Assembly (NCBI GenBank): GCA_016745215.1
Contig: CP050890.1
Location: 1,612,001-1,676,000 of the forward strand
Reading direction: 5' to 3'
Length of the DNA stretch: 64,000 bases
From: Thiohalocapsa sp. PB-PSB1
GTDB lineage: Bacteria > Pseudomonadota > Gammaproteobacteria > Chromatiales > Chromatiaceae
In this document: positions 1 through 8,156 of the stretch, one piece after another
Numbering within the stretch: position 1 is the first letter of the stretch
Layout: every line of letters starts with the position of its first letter
Made by a program: the position numbers and the translations under genes
Notes under the pieces: model-generated
What the model was told of the DNA's origin: nothing
The model's input: only the letters and a program-made list of their open reading frames with translations
Databases searched by the model: none

Positions 1-22
1 ATGAGGTAAGCGTGTTGTGCGC

Positions 23-244
23 CTACAAGGCCGCGGAGTTCGGCGCTGCTACCGTACTGAAGTCATTACTCATAGCGATCTGATTATTCCTGGCGCTGAC
101 GATGCGTGCGGCGTTGGCTCGCGCGAGGGTCTCCTCGTCGGCATATCGGCTTCCGACAGATAAGGCTGTCAGCGGACCGAGGGCCATGGTCAAGCTGAGG
201 ACGATGAGGGGACCGTGGTTGGTGCGCTTTTGTTCGGTGTTCAT
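23..244 (-). CDS. Tandem small membrane/secreted protein, copy 1 (unknown function)
   Basis: A 73-residue protein, last of four tandem paralogues transcribed leftwards. It begins MNTEQKRTNHGPL, followed by one hydrophobic stretch of about 22 residues (GPLIVLSLTMALGPLTALSV), then an acidic/Arg-Ala segment (RYADEETLARANAAR) and a polar tail ending in APNSAAL. The ATG at 242-244 is preceded by AAGGTG at good spacing, so it is preferred over an in-frame GTG three codons upstream. The four copies share both the N-terminal half and the last residues; only a short stretch after NNQIAM varies. There is no conserved histidine of the light-harvesting kind and no convincing signal-peptidase site. The array probably continues beyond the left edge, because bases 1-22 match the spacer that follows copy 2. 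No family is recognised. Confidence 0.75.
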   Translation of the reverse strand: MNTEQKRTNHGPLIVLSLTMALGPLTALSVGSRYADEETLARANAARIVSARNNQIAMSNDFSTVAAPNSAAL

Positions 245-292
245 GGTAATCACCTTAATGTCTGGTTTTTATTCGAAAGGAGTCTGATAAGT

Positions 293-321
293 ACCTCATA
301 AGTAGAATATACCTACGAGGT
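293..321 (-). promoter_or_regulatory. Intercistronic RNA hairpin between copies 2 and 1
   Basis: Inverted repeat with 11-bp arms (293-303 and 311-321) starting 15 nt after the stop of copy 2. The two non-Watson-Crick positions become G-U wobbles only in the minus-strand transcript, which is the coding strand. No U-tract follows, so it is not an obvious rho-independent terminator; mRNA stabilisation or processing is more likely. Confidence 0.6.
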
Positions 322-336
322 GAGTGTGTTGTGCAC

Positions 337-558
337 TTACAAAGCCGCAGAATTCGGCGCTACTACCGTACTGGGTGCGTCACTCATAGCGATCTGGTTA
401 TTCCTGTCGCTGACAAGGCGTGCTGCATTGGCTCGCGCGAGGGTTTCTTCGTCGGCATACCGGCTTCCAACAGATAGGGCTGTCAGCGGGCCGAGGGCCA
501 TGGTCAAGCTGAGGACGATGAGGGGACCGTGGTTGGTACGCTTTTGTTCGGTGCTCAT
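337..558 (-). CDS. Tandem small membrane/secreted protein, copy 2 (unknown function)
   Basis: A 73-residue paralogue of its neighbours, starting MSTEQKRTNHGPL. The ATG at 556-558 follows an AGG-type ribosome binding site. The hydrophobic segment and the ADEET-ARANAAR stretch are the same as in copy 1; the variable piece reads SDAPSTVV and the end is APNSAAL. Start-to-start distance to the next copy is 314 bp. Preservation of length, frame and ribosome site in all four copies, despite many substitutions, argues that the protein is made and selected. Function is unknown. One membrane-spanning helix, or an uncleaved signal anchor, is the simplest reading. Confidence 0.75.
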   Translation of the reverse strand: MSTEQKRTNHGPLIVLSLTMALGPLTALSVGSRYADEETLARANAARLVSDRNNQIAMSDAPSTVVAPNSAAL

Positions 559-607
559 AGTGATTACCTAAGTTTATGATCTCTATCTATAAAGGATCTG
601 ATGGACG

Positions 608-634
608 CCTTGCGAGCGGGATGCGCCCGCAAGG
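608..634 (-). promoter_or_regulatory. Intercistronic RNA hairpin between copies 3 and 2
   Basis: Arms 608-618 and 624-634 pair over 11 bp, with one mismatch that is a G-U wobble on the minus-strand RNA. It begins 16 nt after the stop of copy 3. The primary sequence is unrelated to the other two hairpins although the flanking genes are alike, which is the pattern of compensatory change. Confidence 0.6.
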
Positions 635-650
635 TTATTGCGTTGTATGC

Positions 651-872
651 TTATAAGGATGCAGAGTTCGATGCTACTGCCGCATCGGGGACATTACGCA
701 TAGCAATCTGATTATTCATGGCGCTGACAGTGCGTGCAGCGTTGGCTCGCGCGAAGGTTTCTTCGTCGGCATATCGGCTACCGATGGAAAGAGCTGCTAG
801 CGGACCGAGGGCCATGGTCAGGCTCAGGACGATGAGAGGACCATAGTTGATTTGCTTCTGTTCAGTATTCAT
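651..872 (-). CDS. Tandem small membrane/secreted protein, copy 3 (unknown function)
   Basis: A 73-residue paralogue starting MNTEQKQINYGPL. The ORF can be extended upstream, but the extension runs into the intercistronic hairpin, and only the start at 870-872 gives the same 73-residue length as the other copies. It shares the hydrophobic core (IVLSLTMALGPLAALSIG) and ADEETFARANAAR; the variable piece is RNVPDAAV and the end is ASNSASL. Copies 3 and 4 resemble each other (NYGPL, LAALSIG, SASL), as do copies 1 and 2 (NHGPL, LTALSVG, SAAL), which suggests a duplication of a pair. Function unknown. Confidence 0.75.
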   Translation of the reverse strand: MNTEQKQINYGPLIVLSLTMALGPLAALSIGSRYADEETFARANAARTVSAMNNQIAMRNVPDAAVASNSASL

Positions 873-921
873 GATGGTTATCTCGGTGTTTGGTTTCGGT
901 CGAAGAAAATCTAGTGGGTGT

Positions 922-946
922 CCCATAGGTAGGATGTGCCTATGGG
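922..946 (-). promoter_or_regulatory. Intercistronic RNA hairpin between copies 4 and 3
   Basis: Perfect 8-bp inverted repeat CCCATAGG/CCTATGGG with a 9-nt loop, starting 17 nt after the stop of copy 4. It lies at the same relative place as the other two hairpins but has a different stem sequence. Confidence 0.6.
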
Positions 947-963
947 GTGGTTGTGCACTGCAT

Positions 964-1185
964 TTACAGGGACGCGGAATTCGGGGTAGCTGTCGTGCCA
1001 GAGGAATCACTCATGGCAATTTGGTTATTCATAGCTCCGGCAGAACGTGCGGCGTTGGCTCGGGCAATGGTTTCTTCGTCGGCATACCGGCTACCGATGG
1101 AAAGGGCCGCCAGGGGGCCGAGGGCCATGGTCAGGCTCAGGACGATGAGGGGACCGTAATTAATGCGCTGCTGTTCGTTGTTCAT
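964..1185 (-). CDS. Tandem small membrane/secreted protein, copy 4, first in the array (unknown function)
   Basis: A 73-residue paralogue starting MNNEQQRINYGPL at the ATG at 1183-1185, with AGGG in the leader. It is the promoter-proximal copy: no further copy is seen to its right, so transcription of the array presumably starts within about 1186-1300. Sequence features match the other three copies; the variable piece is SDSSGTTA and the end is TPNSASL. The conserved tail motif NNQIAM followed by a variable stretch and a conserved C-terminus could fit a secreted or processed peptide, but no processing or modification gene lies next to it in this window. Confidence 0.75.
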   Translation of the reverse strand: MNNEQQRINYGPLIVLSLTMALGPLAALSIGSRYADEETIARANAARSAGAMNNQIAMSDSSGTTATPNSASL

Positions 1186-1230
1186 GATGGTTACCCTAAA
1201 TTGGCTGTCTGTTCAGCAAGTGAAGTATGA

Positions 1231-1590
1231 ACAACCATTCGAGCGATATCTGTTCGCATCATGTTCATACTGCCGTCTACAGTCACCGAGATCTGGACAA
1301 AATATAGAATTACAATGCATTCTGCATTTTCTGCATGGTTTCCCCGCCCATTGAGCATCTGAATCCCAGGTCTGGAGCCGATACCAGCTTGGAAGTTGTT
1401 CCATACAGAAACCCAGTCGCGAGACCTGCCGCGGCGACATGTTGCGTATACTCGGGCGATTGCTTGAAACTGATATGGCAGACAACGCGGTATTGATGTC
1501 TGCCGTTGGAAATCCAGCCGCCTCGAGTCATCGTTGACGCCAACGTACAGACCTGTCGGCTTCGAGGGCAGATCCTGGACAAGAGCGATG
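1231..1590. other. Gene-poor stretch, probably decayed coding sequence
   Basis: No intact gene is recognisable. Short open pieces on the plus strand change frame near 1480-1500 and run towards the relic described next. It may be the 5' part of that same dead gene, but no motif identifies it. Confidence 0.4.
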
Positions 1591-1591
1591 A

Positions 1592-1743
1592 GTGTGGAAA
1601 GAGGTCTACTCCCAGATGCACAATGGCACCTTCCCGGCCATGCATGGATTTGACGATCTGGTGCTTTCTATTCGGGTGCTCTCTATCGATATCCTGTTTG
1701 CTGTCACAGCCGTCTCCCTGAATCCTGACAGACGACTCCTACG
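1592..1743 (+). pseudogene. Relic of a small ORF upstream of the DUF2326-like ATPase remnant
   Basis: After a frame change near 1589, a plus-strand piece reads VWKEVYSQMHNGTF, then PAMHGFDDLVLSIRVLSIDI, before breaking down. The upstream frame ends in QILDKSDE, which would join smoothly to VWKEV with a one-base shift. The position directly before the ATPase start would fit the middle component of an ABC-3C-type locus, where a small protein gene precedes a DUF2326 ATPase. That identification is inference from context only. Confidence 0.3.
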
Positions 1744-2133
1744 ATGCGTCTCATCGAGCTGTCGGCAAATCGCGAATCCTATCGCCCATTGCGCTTCAAT
1801 CCCGAAGGGCCGAGCTCGATTGCTGGCAGAGGATCGCGAAAAGACGAGGCCGACAGCGACAACAGATACAACGGCGTGGGAAAGTTGCTCGCCATCGCGC
1901 TGAGCCACTTTCATCTTGGTTCAAACGAGGCCAAGGCGTTTCAGGAGACGAAAGACTGGAACGAGGTGCTTCTGCGAGCGAGCGGGCGGCACAGCTCTAT
2001 CTACAGCAACGGGCGCTATCGATCCACTGCTGAGGCTCAGTCCGCAGACCTCAGCGGCAGGTTAGGACGCAATGCTGCCGCTCGGGTCCAGTGCTCCGAG
2101 CGACAGGATTCGGCCAAAAGCCGATATCTATAG
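1744..2133 (+). pseudogene. N-terminal remnant of a DUF2326-type (SMC-like, ABC-3C) ATPase
   Basis: Starts MRLIELSANRESYRPLRFNP and continues with a degenerate P-loop stretch (RYNGVGKLL), then SHFHLGSNEAKAF and KDWNEV. This order (MxLxxLxAN, FNPxG, NGVGKS, HFCLGSN, DWxF) is what I know from the N-terminus of DUF2326 P-loop ATPases, here with the Walker A serine replaced by leucine. After about residue 75 the frame turns into low-information sequence and stops at 2133, far short of the usual 500-600 residues. It is a dead fragment of a probable defence-type ATPase, with no partner left intact nearby. Confidence 0.55.
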
Positions 2134-2514
2134 TGCCGCCGCTGGGAGTTCAGAGTAGCGCTTGTTATGCCAGCCTCGGGAGCTGGGGGAGGAATTGCGA
2201 CTGGTAAATAGCAGATACTCGTCCGAAACAAGCGCGGCGATTCTCATTGCTGGATTCGGTCATTGCACTTCGGTGGATGCACGAGGAATCAAAGGCACCT
2301 TCACGCCTAACGTTCACCCGATCGTAAAAGCCCTCTCCATCGACTGCTGCTGAAGTACGTGGCGTCGTGCAGGTGCTTATTAGGTTAGTAGCAAACGCTA
2401 CCCAAAAGGACGGCCCTTATCGATCCATGCAGCGCAGGGATACGGCCCCTGCTCTCCGGGGCTGACCATGTTGATCCGATCTCCGTTCGGGCTGTGCGGT
2501 GTCAGGCGGTGGGA
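2134..2514. other. Intergenic stretch with no recognisable gene
   Basis: No ORF with family resemblance on either strand. It separates the dead ATPase relic from the 3' end of the efflux operon. Confidence 0.5.
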
Positions 2515-3825
2515 TCAGTCGAGTTCGTCGAGCGTCAGCCAGGCCTGGTCTGCGAGCGCACGCTCGCGGCCGAGCCGGAACAGCTTGTTCATATAGTCCT
2601 TGTCGAAGGATTCGTCCGCGACGGCGTGGAAGCTCTGGGGGATGTAGGCGAGGCGGTAGTCGAGGCCCTGCTCGCGAGCGACGATGTAGAGCTCGACGAG
2701 GTTGCCGATGCTCTGGGTGCCGATCAGGGTGTCGATGCTGCGGCTCATGATGGGCACGAGCCGGCGCTTCACGGTCTGCCAGTGCGGGCGCAGCTTCGCG
2801 TTGCGGATGACGTACAGCCGCGGCTTGCCGCGGGCATCGAGCCGCTCGGCGATGCGCTGCCAGTCGGCGCCGGCCGGGGAGAAGAAAAGCTGCGCGGTGA
2901 CGCCGCCGTCCACGTGCAGCTCATCGAAGCGGCGTCCGTTGGCCTCGACCTCGATCAGCACCGGCGGGAAGATGCCGGGGATGGACGCGGAGGCCAGGAT
3001 CACGTCGTGGATCAGCGCCGGCGCGTTCGGGGCATCACTCGCGGCCAGGCGGGTGATGTCCCAGACCACCGGCCGGCCGGCATCGAGGTCGGTGGTGCCC
3101 ACCAGCAGGCTGCGGCCCTTGCGGCCCTCGGCGGCGATCTTCGCCAGCACGTCGTTGTTCAGATAGGCGGCGATCTTCTGGCGCAGCGGGCGGGTGCTGG
3201 AGACGGCGTCGCCGCGCAGGATCTCCAGCGGGCCGCGGGGCTCCATCAGGTCGTCGGTGGAGAACTGGGTGTAGACCTCGCGCAGCACGGAGTCGTACTC
3301 GGGCCCGAGGAAGGCGAAGGGGGCGATCAGTGCGCCGGTGCTGATGCCGGTGACAATCTGGAACTCGGGCCGGGTGCCCGCCTCGGTCCAGCCCGTCAGC
3401 AGACCGGCGCCGTAGGCGCCGTCGCCGCCGCCGCCGGAGATCACCAGGTAGTTGTGCGGGCGGCCCATGACGCCGCCGTAGCGCTCGCGCAGCGTCGCCT
3501 CGGGCTGGGCGAGCCAGGCGTCGAGCTCCCCCGGGCGGACGTCTCCCCAATAGCGGCCGCCGGCGATGCCGGGGAGGCGCGCGTCGGCGGACAGCGCCGC
3601 CGGCAACGACTCCAGGCGCTCGGGCACCGCGGCGCAGCCGCTGAGCAACATCGGCACGAGGAGCGCGAGCACGGAAGCGGCGGCCCGATACCAGCGCGGC
3701 CCGGCCGGACGGGTCTTCGTTGCGGCGGCTGGCGCGGTAAGCGCTGTCCTGCGGTTAGCTTGGGGGCAGGGCACTATCGGGCCGGCGGCGGGCATGGCGT
3801 CGGTGGGCCAGTCAGGTAGTCGCAT
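2515..3825 (-). CDS. Patatin-like phospholipase, predicted outer-membrane lipoprotein
   Basis: Patatin-family acyl hydrolase with a Ser-Asp dyad. The glycine-rich oxyanion loop (VISGGGGDGAYGAG), the nucleophile elbow GISTG and the DGG aspartate motif (HVDGGV) are all present in the usual order. Ahead of them lies a hydrophobic stretch ending in a lipobox (MLLSGC), so it is probably anchored to a membrane from the periplasmic side. The ATG at 3823-3825 overlaps the end of the RND gene by 14 bp, implying translational coupling. The alternative ORF start at 3852 lies still further inside the RND gene. The n-region before the lipobox is long, so a later start is possible. As third gene of an efflux operon it may act on lipids or acylated substrates handled by the pump; that link is inference. 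Confidence 0.85.
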   Translation of the reverse strand: MRLPDWPTDAMPAAGPIVPCPQANRRTALTAPAAATKTRPAGPRWYRAAASVLALLVPMLLSGCAAVPERLESLPAALSADARLPGIAGGRYWGDVRPGELDAWLAQPEATLRERYGGVMGRPHNYLVISGGGGDGAYGAGLLTGWTEAGTRPEFQIVTGISTGALIAPFAFLGPEYDSVLREVYTQFSTDDLMEPRGPLEILRGDAVSSTRPLRQKIAAYLNNDVLAKIAAEGRKGRSLLVGTTDLDAGRPVVWDITRLAASDAPNAPALIHDVILASASIPGIFPPVLIEVEANGRRFDELHVDGGVTAQLFFSPAGADWQRIAERLDARGKPRLYVIRNAKLRPHWQTVKRRLVPIMSRSIDTLIGTQSIGNLVELYIVAREQGLDYRLAYIPQSFHAVADESFDKDYMNKLFRLGRERALADQAWLTLDELD

Positions 3826-6800
3826 GGTCTCGAATCCGGAACAGCACGGCATAGAGCAGGGGCACGACGATGAGCGTCAAGAGCGTCGCGAAGGCGAGGC
3901 CGAACATGATGGTCACCGCCATGCTCTTGAAGAAGGGGTCGAACAGAAGCGGCGCGACGCCGAGGATGGTGGTGAGCGCGCCCAGCACCACCGGGCGAGC
4001 GCGGCTGGCGGCGGCATCCAGCACCGGCGCCAGGCCCGGCTTGCCGGCCCTGCGCTCGGCGTCGGCCTGGTCCACCAGCACGATGGCGTTCTTGACTAGC
4101 ATGCCGATCAAGCTTAAGAAACCCAGGATGGCCATGAACTCGAAGGGCACCTGGAACAGGAGCAGCCCAATGGCCACGCCGACGATGGCGAGCGGCACCG
4201 TGAGCCAGATCACCAGTGGCTGGCGCACGGCGTTGAACATCACCACCACGGCGAGCACCATCGCCGCGAAGCCGTAGGGGGCGGAGACCGCGAGTCCGGC
4301 ATTGGCCTCGCGGGAGGCCTTGTATTCGCCGTGCCATTCCAGCGTATAGCCGGGCGGCAGCGCAATGGACTCGACCTTGGGCTTGAGCCGCTCCAGCACC
4401 GGTCCGGACAGCGCGCCGGGTTCCGGGTCCGCCTGCGCCTTGATGGTCGGGAAGCGGTCCTCGCGCCGGACAATGGCGTCCACCCATTGAAGCTCGGTCG
4501 CCGTCACCAACTGGCCCACCGGCACATAGCGCCCGGCGGTGGGGCTGTAGACCTGGACATTGTCCAGCGCCGCGGCCCGGTCCCGCTCTGCCTGCGGCGC
4601 CCGCGCGATGATGGGCACCAGGGTGTCGCCCTCGCGATAGGCGCCGACGCGCTCGCCGCTGAAGACGCGGTTCAGCGCGGCGCTGACCTGCGTGATGTCG
4701 ACACCGGCGCGCTGGGCCGCCACCGGGTCCACGTCCGGGCGCAGCACAGGGACCTTCTCGCGCCAGTCGTCCTGCACCGCGACGGCGCCGGGGTCCGCGG
4801 CCATGATGCCCTTGGCCTTGTCGGCGAGCCGGCGCAGCACGGCCGGGTCCGGTCCGCGGAAGGCGGCCTCGATCTTCTTGCCGCCGCCGCGCCCGAGCAT
4901 GAACTTCCAGACCTTGATGGCGGCGTCCGGGTGCGCGGCGGTCAATTCCTGCTGCAGCTCAGCAACCAGCGGGTCGATGCGCCGGAAGTCGTCCACGTCC
5001 ACCAGCAGTTGTCCGTAGGCGCTGTTCGGCTCCTCCGGTGAATAGGTCAACATGAAGCGCAGGCCGCCCTGGCCGACGAAGCTGGCGGCATGGGTGACGC
5101 CGGGCTTGGTGCGGACGGTCTGCTCGATCTCGGCGAGCTCCGCCGCGGTGATGTCGATGTCCGTACCCTGGGGCAGGTATATGTCCACGACGAACTGCGG
5201 ACGCGCCGATTCCGGCATGAAGCCGGGCGTCACAAAGCCGAAGCCCACGACGCCCGCCGCCAGGAGCGCGAGCAGCGCGAGCCCGGTGCCGAGCCGATGC
5301 CGCAGCAGCGTGCGCAGTAGGGTCCGGTAGCGGTCCAGCACCGGTTGCCGGGTGCCGTCGGCCTCTGCCGCCAGCTTCACCTTGAGCAAGACGACGCAGA
5401 GCAGCGGCGTGATGGTCACCGCCAGCACCCAGCTCAGCAGCATGGAGTACAGGATCACCCAGAACAGCGATCCCGCATACTCGCCCATGTCCGTCGGCGA
5501 CAGCCCAATGGCGCTGAAGGCCAGGATGCCCACGGCGGTGCCGCCGAGGAGTGGCCACTGCGTCGCCTGGACCACGTCGATGGCTGCCTGTCGCCGGTCC
5601 TCACCCCGTTGCAGGCGCACCAGGATGCCGTCGGTGACGACGATGGCGTTGTCCACCAGCATGCCCAACGCGATGATCAGCGCGCCCAGAGAGATGCGCT
5701 GCATGGCGATGCCGTCGAGGTTCATCGCGATCAGGGTCCCGGCCACCGTGAGCACCAGCACGATGCCCACCACCAGGGCGCTGCGCAGCCCCATGAAGAG
5801 CACTAGCACGCCGACCACGATGACCACGGCGGCGACCAGGTTCCAGACGAAGCCGTCCACCGCCGCCCGCACCGAGTCCGACTGATAGGAGATGACATTG
5901 AGCTCCATGCCCACCGGCCGCTGGGACTCCAGCGCCGCGAGCCGCGCGCGCACCGCATCGCCCATCTCCACCACATTGCCGCCGGCGACGTTGGATACGC
6001 CAAGGCCGATGGCCGGCCGGCCGTCGTAGCGCACCAGCGCCTGCGGCGGCTCGACGAGGCCGCGGCCGATATCGGCCACGTCCTTCAGGAAGATTACCTG
6101 CTCGCCGCCGGCGCCGAGCACGATGTTGCCGATGGCTGCGACGGAGTCGACCTGCCCCTGCGGGGAGATGCGGATGCGCTGCGGGCCGGCGATCAGGTCG
6201 CCGGCAGCGGAGATCAGGTTCTGCCGGCGCAGGGCCTCGTCGATCTGTGCCAGGGTGATGCCGAGCTGCGCGGCCCTGGATGCGGCGAGCTCGACATAGA
6301 TGGCGTCCTGGGGCGCGCCAAGGGTCGCGACCCGGGCCACGCCCGGCACCAGCACCAACTCGCGCTCCAGCACCTCCACGTAGTCGCGGACCTGCTCCAG
6401 CGAGTAACCGTCGCCGGTGACGGCGAAGAAGAGCGCGTAGACATCGCCGAAGTCGTCATTGACCACAGGCGGCCCGGCGCCCGGCGGAAGCTCGCGCTGG
6501 GCGTCCGCGACCTTGCGCCGGAGCTTGTCCCAGACCTGCTCCAACTGATCGCGGTCACGCGCGAAGGGCAGGTCGATCTCCACCTTCACCCGCGACAGGC
6601 CCATGCCGGACACGGAGGTGATCTCCTTGACCTCCTGGAGCTGCTGCATGGCGCCCTCGATGACGTCCGTGACCTCCTCGGCCACCTGCGTCGGCAGCGC
6701 GCCGGGATAGGGCGTGGAGATCACGGCCTCGCGGATGACGAACTCCGGGTCCTCGAAGCGACCGAGCTGCTGGTAGCTGATCCAGCCACCCACCAGCAGC

Positions 6801-6859
6801 AGGATGCAGCCGAGCCAGGCGATGGTGCGCTTGTCGAGTGTCGCGGCGGCGAAATTCAT
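3812..6859 (-). CDS. RND-family efflux transporter permease subunit
   Basis: A 1015-residue inner-membrane proton/drug antiporter of the AcrB/MexF superfamily. It has the standard layout: TM1 at residues 12-34, a large periplasmic loop, a TM bundle around the centre with LGMLVDNAIVV (the TM4 proton-relay aspartate), a second large loop, and a second TM bundle near the C-terminus (GFLSLIGMLVKNAIVLVDQ). Length is normal for the family. The start is 10 bp after the stop of the membrane-fusion gene, so the two are clearly co-transcribed. No outer-membrane TolC-type gene is in the cluster, so the pump must borrow one from elsewhere. Substrate cannot be read from the sequence. Confidence 0.95.
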   Translation of the reverse strand: MNFAAATLDKRTIAWLGCILLLVGGWISYQQLGRFEDPEFVIREAVISTPYPGALPTQVAEEVTDVIEGAMQQLQEVKEITSVSGMGLSRVKVEIDLPFARDRDQLEQVWDKLRRKVADAQRELPPGAGPPVVNDDFGDVYALFFAVTGDGYSLEQVRDYVEVLERELVLVPGVARVATLGAPQDAIYVELAASRAAQLGITLAQIDEALRRQNLISAAGDLIAGPQRIRISPQGQVDSVAAIGNIVLGAGGEQVIFLKDVADIGRGLVEPPQALVRYDGRPAIGLGVSNVAGGNVVEMGDAVRARLAALESQRPVGMELNVISYQSDSVRAAVDGFVWNLVAAVVIVVGVLVLFMGLRSALVVGIVLVLTVAGTLIAMNLDGIAMQRISLGALIIALGMLVDNAIVVTDGILVRLQRGEDRRQAAIDVVQATQWPLLGGTAVGILAFSAIGLSPTDMGEYAGSLFWVILYSMLLSWVLAVTITPLLCVVLLKVKLAAEADGTRQPVLDRYRTLLRTLLRHRLGTGLALLALLAAGVVGFGFVTPGFMPESARPQFVVDIYLPQGTDIDITAAELAEIEQTVRTKPGVTHAASFVGQGGLRFMLTYSPEEPNSAYGQLLVDVDDFRRIDPLVAELQQELTAAHPDAAIKVWKFMLGRGGGKKIEAAFRGPDPAVLRRLADKAKGIMAADPGAVAVQDDWREKVPVLRPDVDPVAAQRAGVDITQVSAALNRVFSGERVGAYREGDTLVPIIARAPQAERDRAAALDNVQVYSPTAGRYVPVGQLVTATELQWVDAIVRREDRFPTIKAQADPEPGALSGPVLERLKPKVESIALPPGYTLEWHGEYKASREANAGLAVSAPYGFAAMVLAVVVMFNAVRQPLVIWLTVPLAIVGVAIGLLLFQVPFEFMAILGFLSLIGMLVKNAIVLVDQADAERRAGKPGLAPVLDAAASRARPVVLGALTTILGVAPLLFDPFFKSMAVTIMFGLAFATLLTLIVVPLLYAVLFRIRDHATT

Positions 6860-6869
6860 GACGGCCGGG

Positions 6870-8051
6870 TCACTGCCTGGACCTAGGCTCCGAGTCGAGG
6901 GAATGCACGCGCATGCCCTCGCGCAGGCTGTGCGCGCCGGCTGTGATGATGCGCTCGCCAGCCCTAAGTCCGCTCAGTACGGCCAGGTCCGCGCCCTGGA
7001 GGGTACCGGTCTTGATACTGCGGCGGCTGACCTTGCCGCTCTCCGGGTCCACCACCCAGACGGTCGGGGTGCCGTCCGCCGCGGCGACGACGGAAGCGAT
7101 GGGGACGAGCACCGGAGCTGTATCGTCTGCCGCGTTTGCGTCCTCGCCGTCGGTCAGCAAGGCGGCGGTATCCGGTAGCACCTCGACGCCCATGCCCGGC
7201 AGGACCCGCAGGTCCGGCGGCGGCGTCAGACCGAGCACCACCTCGTAGGTCTGGGTCTGCGGGTCCGCCTCGGTGGCGAAGGACTTAAGGGTCACCGGCA
7301 GGCGCCGCTCCGGCAGGTCGTCGAACACCGCGAAGGCCGCGACGCGCCGCGGCTCGCCGCGCATCACCCGCTCCGGCACATGGATAACGATCTCCAGGGC
7401 ATTCGGATTCTGCAGGCTCACCACCGGCTCCTTAGCCTGGATGTTCTGGAAGTTCTCGACCAGCCGCCGGGCGATGATGCCGGCGAAGGGCGCCGTCAAG
7501 CGGGTATCGGTCAGGTCTTTCTGCGCCGCCGCGAAGCGCGAGCGCGCCACCTCCATCGACGTTCGCTTGCGGTCCACCTCGGCGCGCGCCACCGCCTTGC
7601 TCCGCTCCCAGAGCTGGCGGACGCGCTCATACTCGGAGGTGGCTGCGTCCAACTCCGTCCGGGCCACATCTAGCGCCGTCTGGTAGGTGGTCGGGTCCAA
7701 CCTCGCCAGCAGGGCGCCGGCCTTGACCGCATTGCCCTCGGCGACCGGGAACTCGACGATCTGCCCCGGCACGTTGAAGGCCAGCTCCACCCGCTGCACT
7801 GCCCGCACCCGGCCCGGGAAGCGCAGGTCGCTACTCAGGGTCGCCGGGGCGACCAGCTGGATCTGAGCCGGGCGGGAGACCTCGGCGGGCTCGCTCGGGG
7901 GCGGCGTCGCCGGCTCGCAGCCGGCAAGTGCCAGTGCCAGTGCCAGTGCCAGTGCCAGCGGTACGACGGTCGTCGTGCGCCGCCAGCCAGCGCTGCTAGG
8001 AGAGCGATAGAACCGCTCTGAAAAGTCAAGGCTCACGGTTAACTTGGGCAT
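6870..8051 (-). CDS. RND efflux membrane-fusion (HlyD-type) lipoprotein
   Basis: Periplasmic adaptor linking an RND pump to an outer-membrane channel. A lipoprotein signal (LALALALALAGC) is followed by the barrel-sandwich half-motif (RVELAFNVPGQIVEFPVAEGN), an alpha-helical hairpin (about residues 120-180) and the second half-motif (LTAPFAGIIARRLVENFQ). The membrane-proximal domain follows (GERIITAGAHSLREGMRV near the end). The chosen ATG is at 8049-8051; an upstream TTG adds six residues. The signal peptide core is built from an exact hexamer repeat (separate entry). First gene of the efflux operon. Confidence 0.9.
   Translation of the reverse strand: MPKLTVSLDFSERFYRSPSSAGWRRTTTVVPLALALALALALAGCEPATPPPSEPAEVSRPAQIQLVAPATLSSDLRFPGRVRAVQRVELAFNVPGQIVEFPVAEGNAVKAGALLARLDPTTYQTALDVARTELDAATSEYERVRQLWERSKAVARAEVDRKRTSMEVARSRFAAAQKDLTDTRLTAPFAGIIARRLVENFQNIQAKEPVVSLQNPNALEIVIHVPERVMRGEPRRVAAFAVFDDLPERRLPVTLKSFATEADPQTQTYEVVLGLTPPPDLRVLPGMGVEVLPDTAALLTDGEDANAADDTAPVLVPIASVVAAADGTPTVWVVDPESGKVSRRSIKTGTLQGADLAVLSGLRAGERIITAGAHSLREGMRVHSLDSEPRSRQ
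7929..7958 (-). repeat. In-frame hexamer repeat inside a signal peptide
   Basis: Five exact copies of TGCCAG on the plus strand (CTGGCA on the coding strand) encode the Leu-Ala core of the lipoprotein signal of the membrane-fusion protein. Gain or loss of units would lengthen or shorten the hydrophobic core without a frameshift. Confidence 0.85.
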
Positions 8052-8156
8052 CCTGAGTCGTGCGGTCAAGGCTTCTGATTATGAGCTTCCGAACCACGCG
8101 GCGCTCGCTGGCGTCGCCCAAACTGGGCGACGCCGATTGCGCCGACGCCGAATCGG

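Noticed and set aside
1..1185. Light-harvesting (LH1/LH2) polypeptide genes
   Set aside because: Size and tandem layout are suggestive, but the conserved bacteriochlorophyll-binding His is missing and the sequence pattern differs.
2494..3819. 441-aa plus-strand ORF opposite the patatin gene
   Set aside because: Antisense shadow of a high-GC gene; the minus strand has all patatin motifs.
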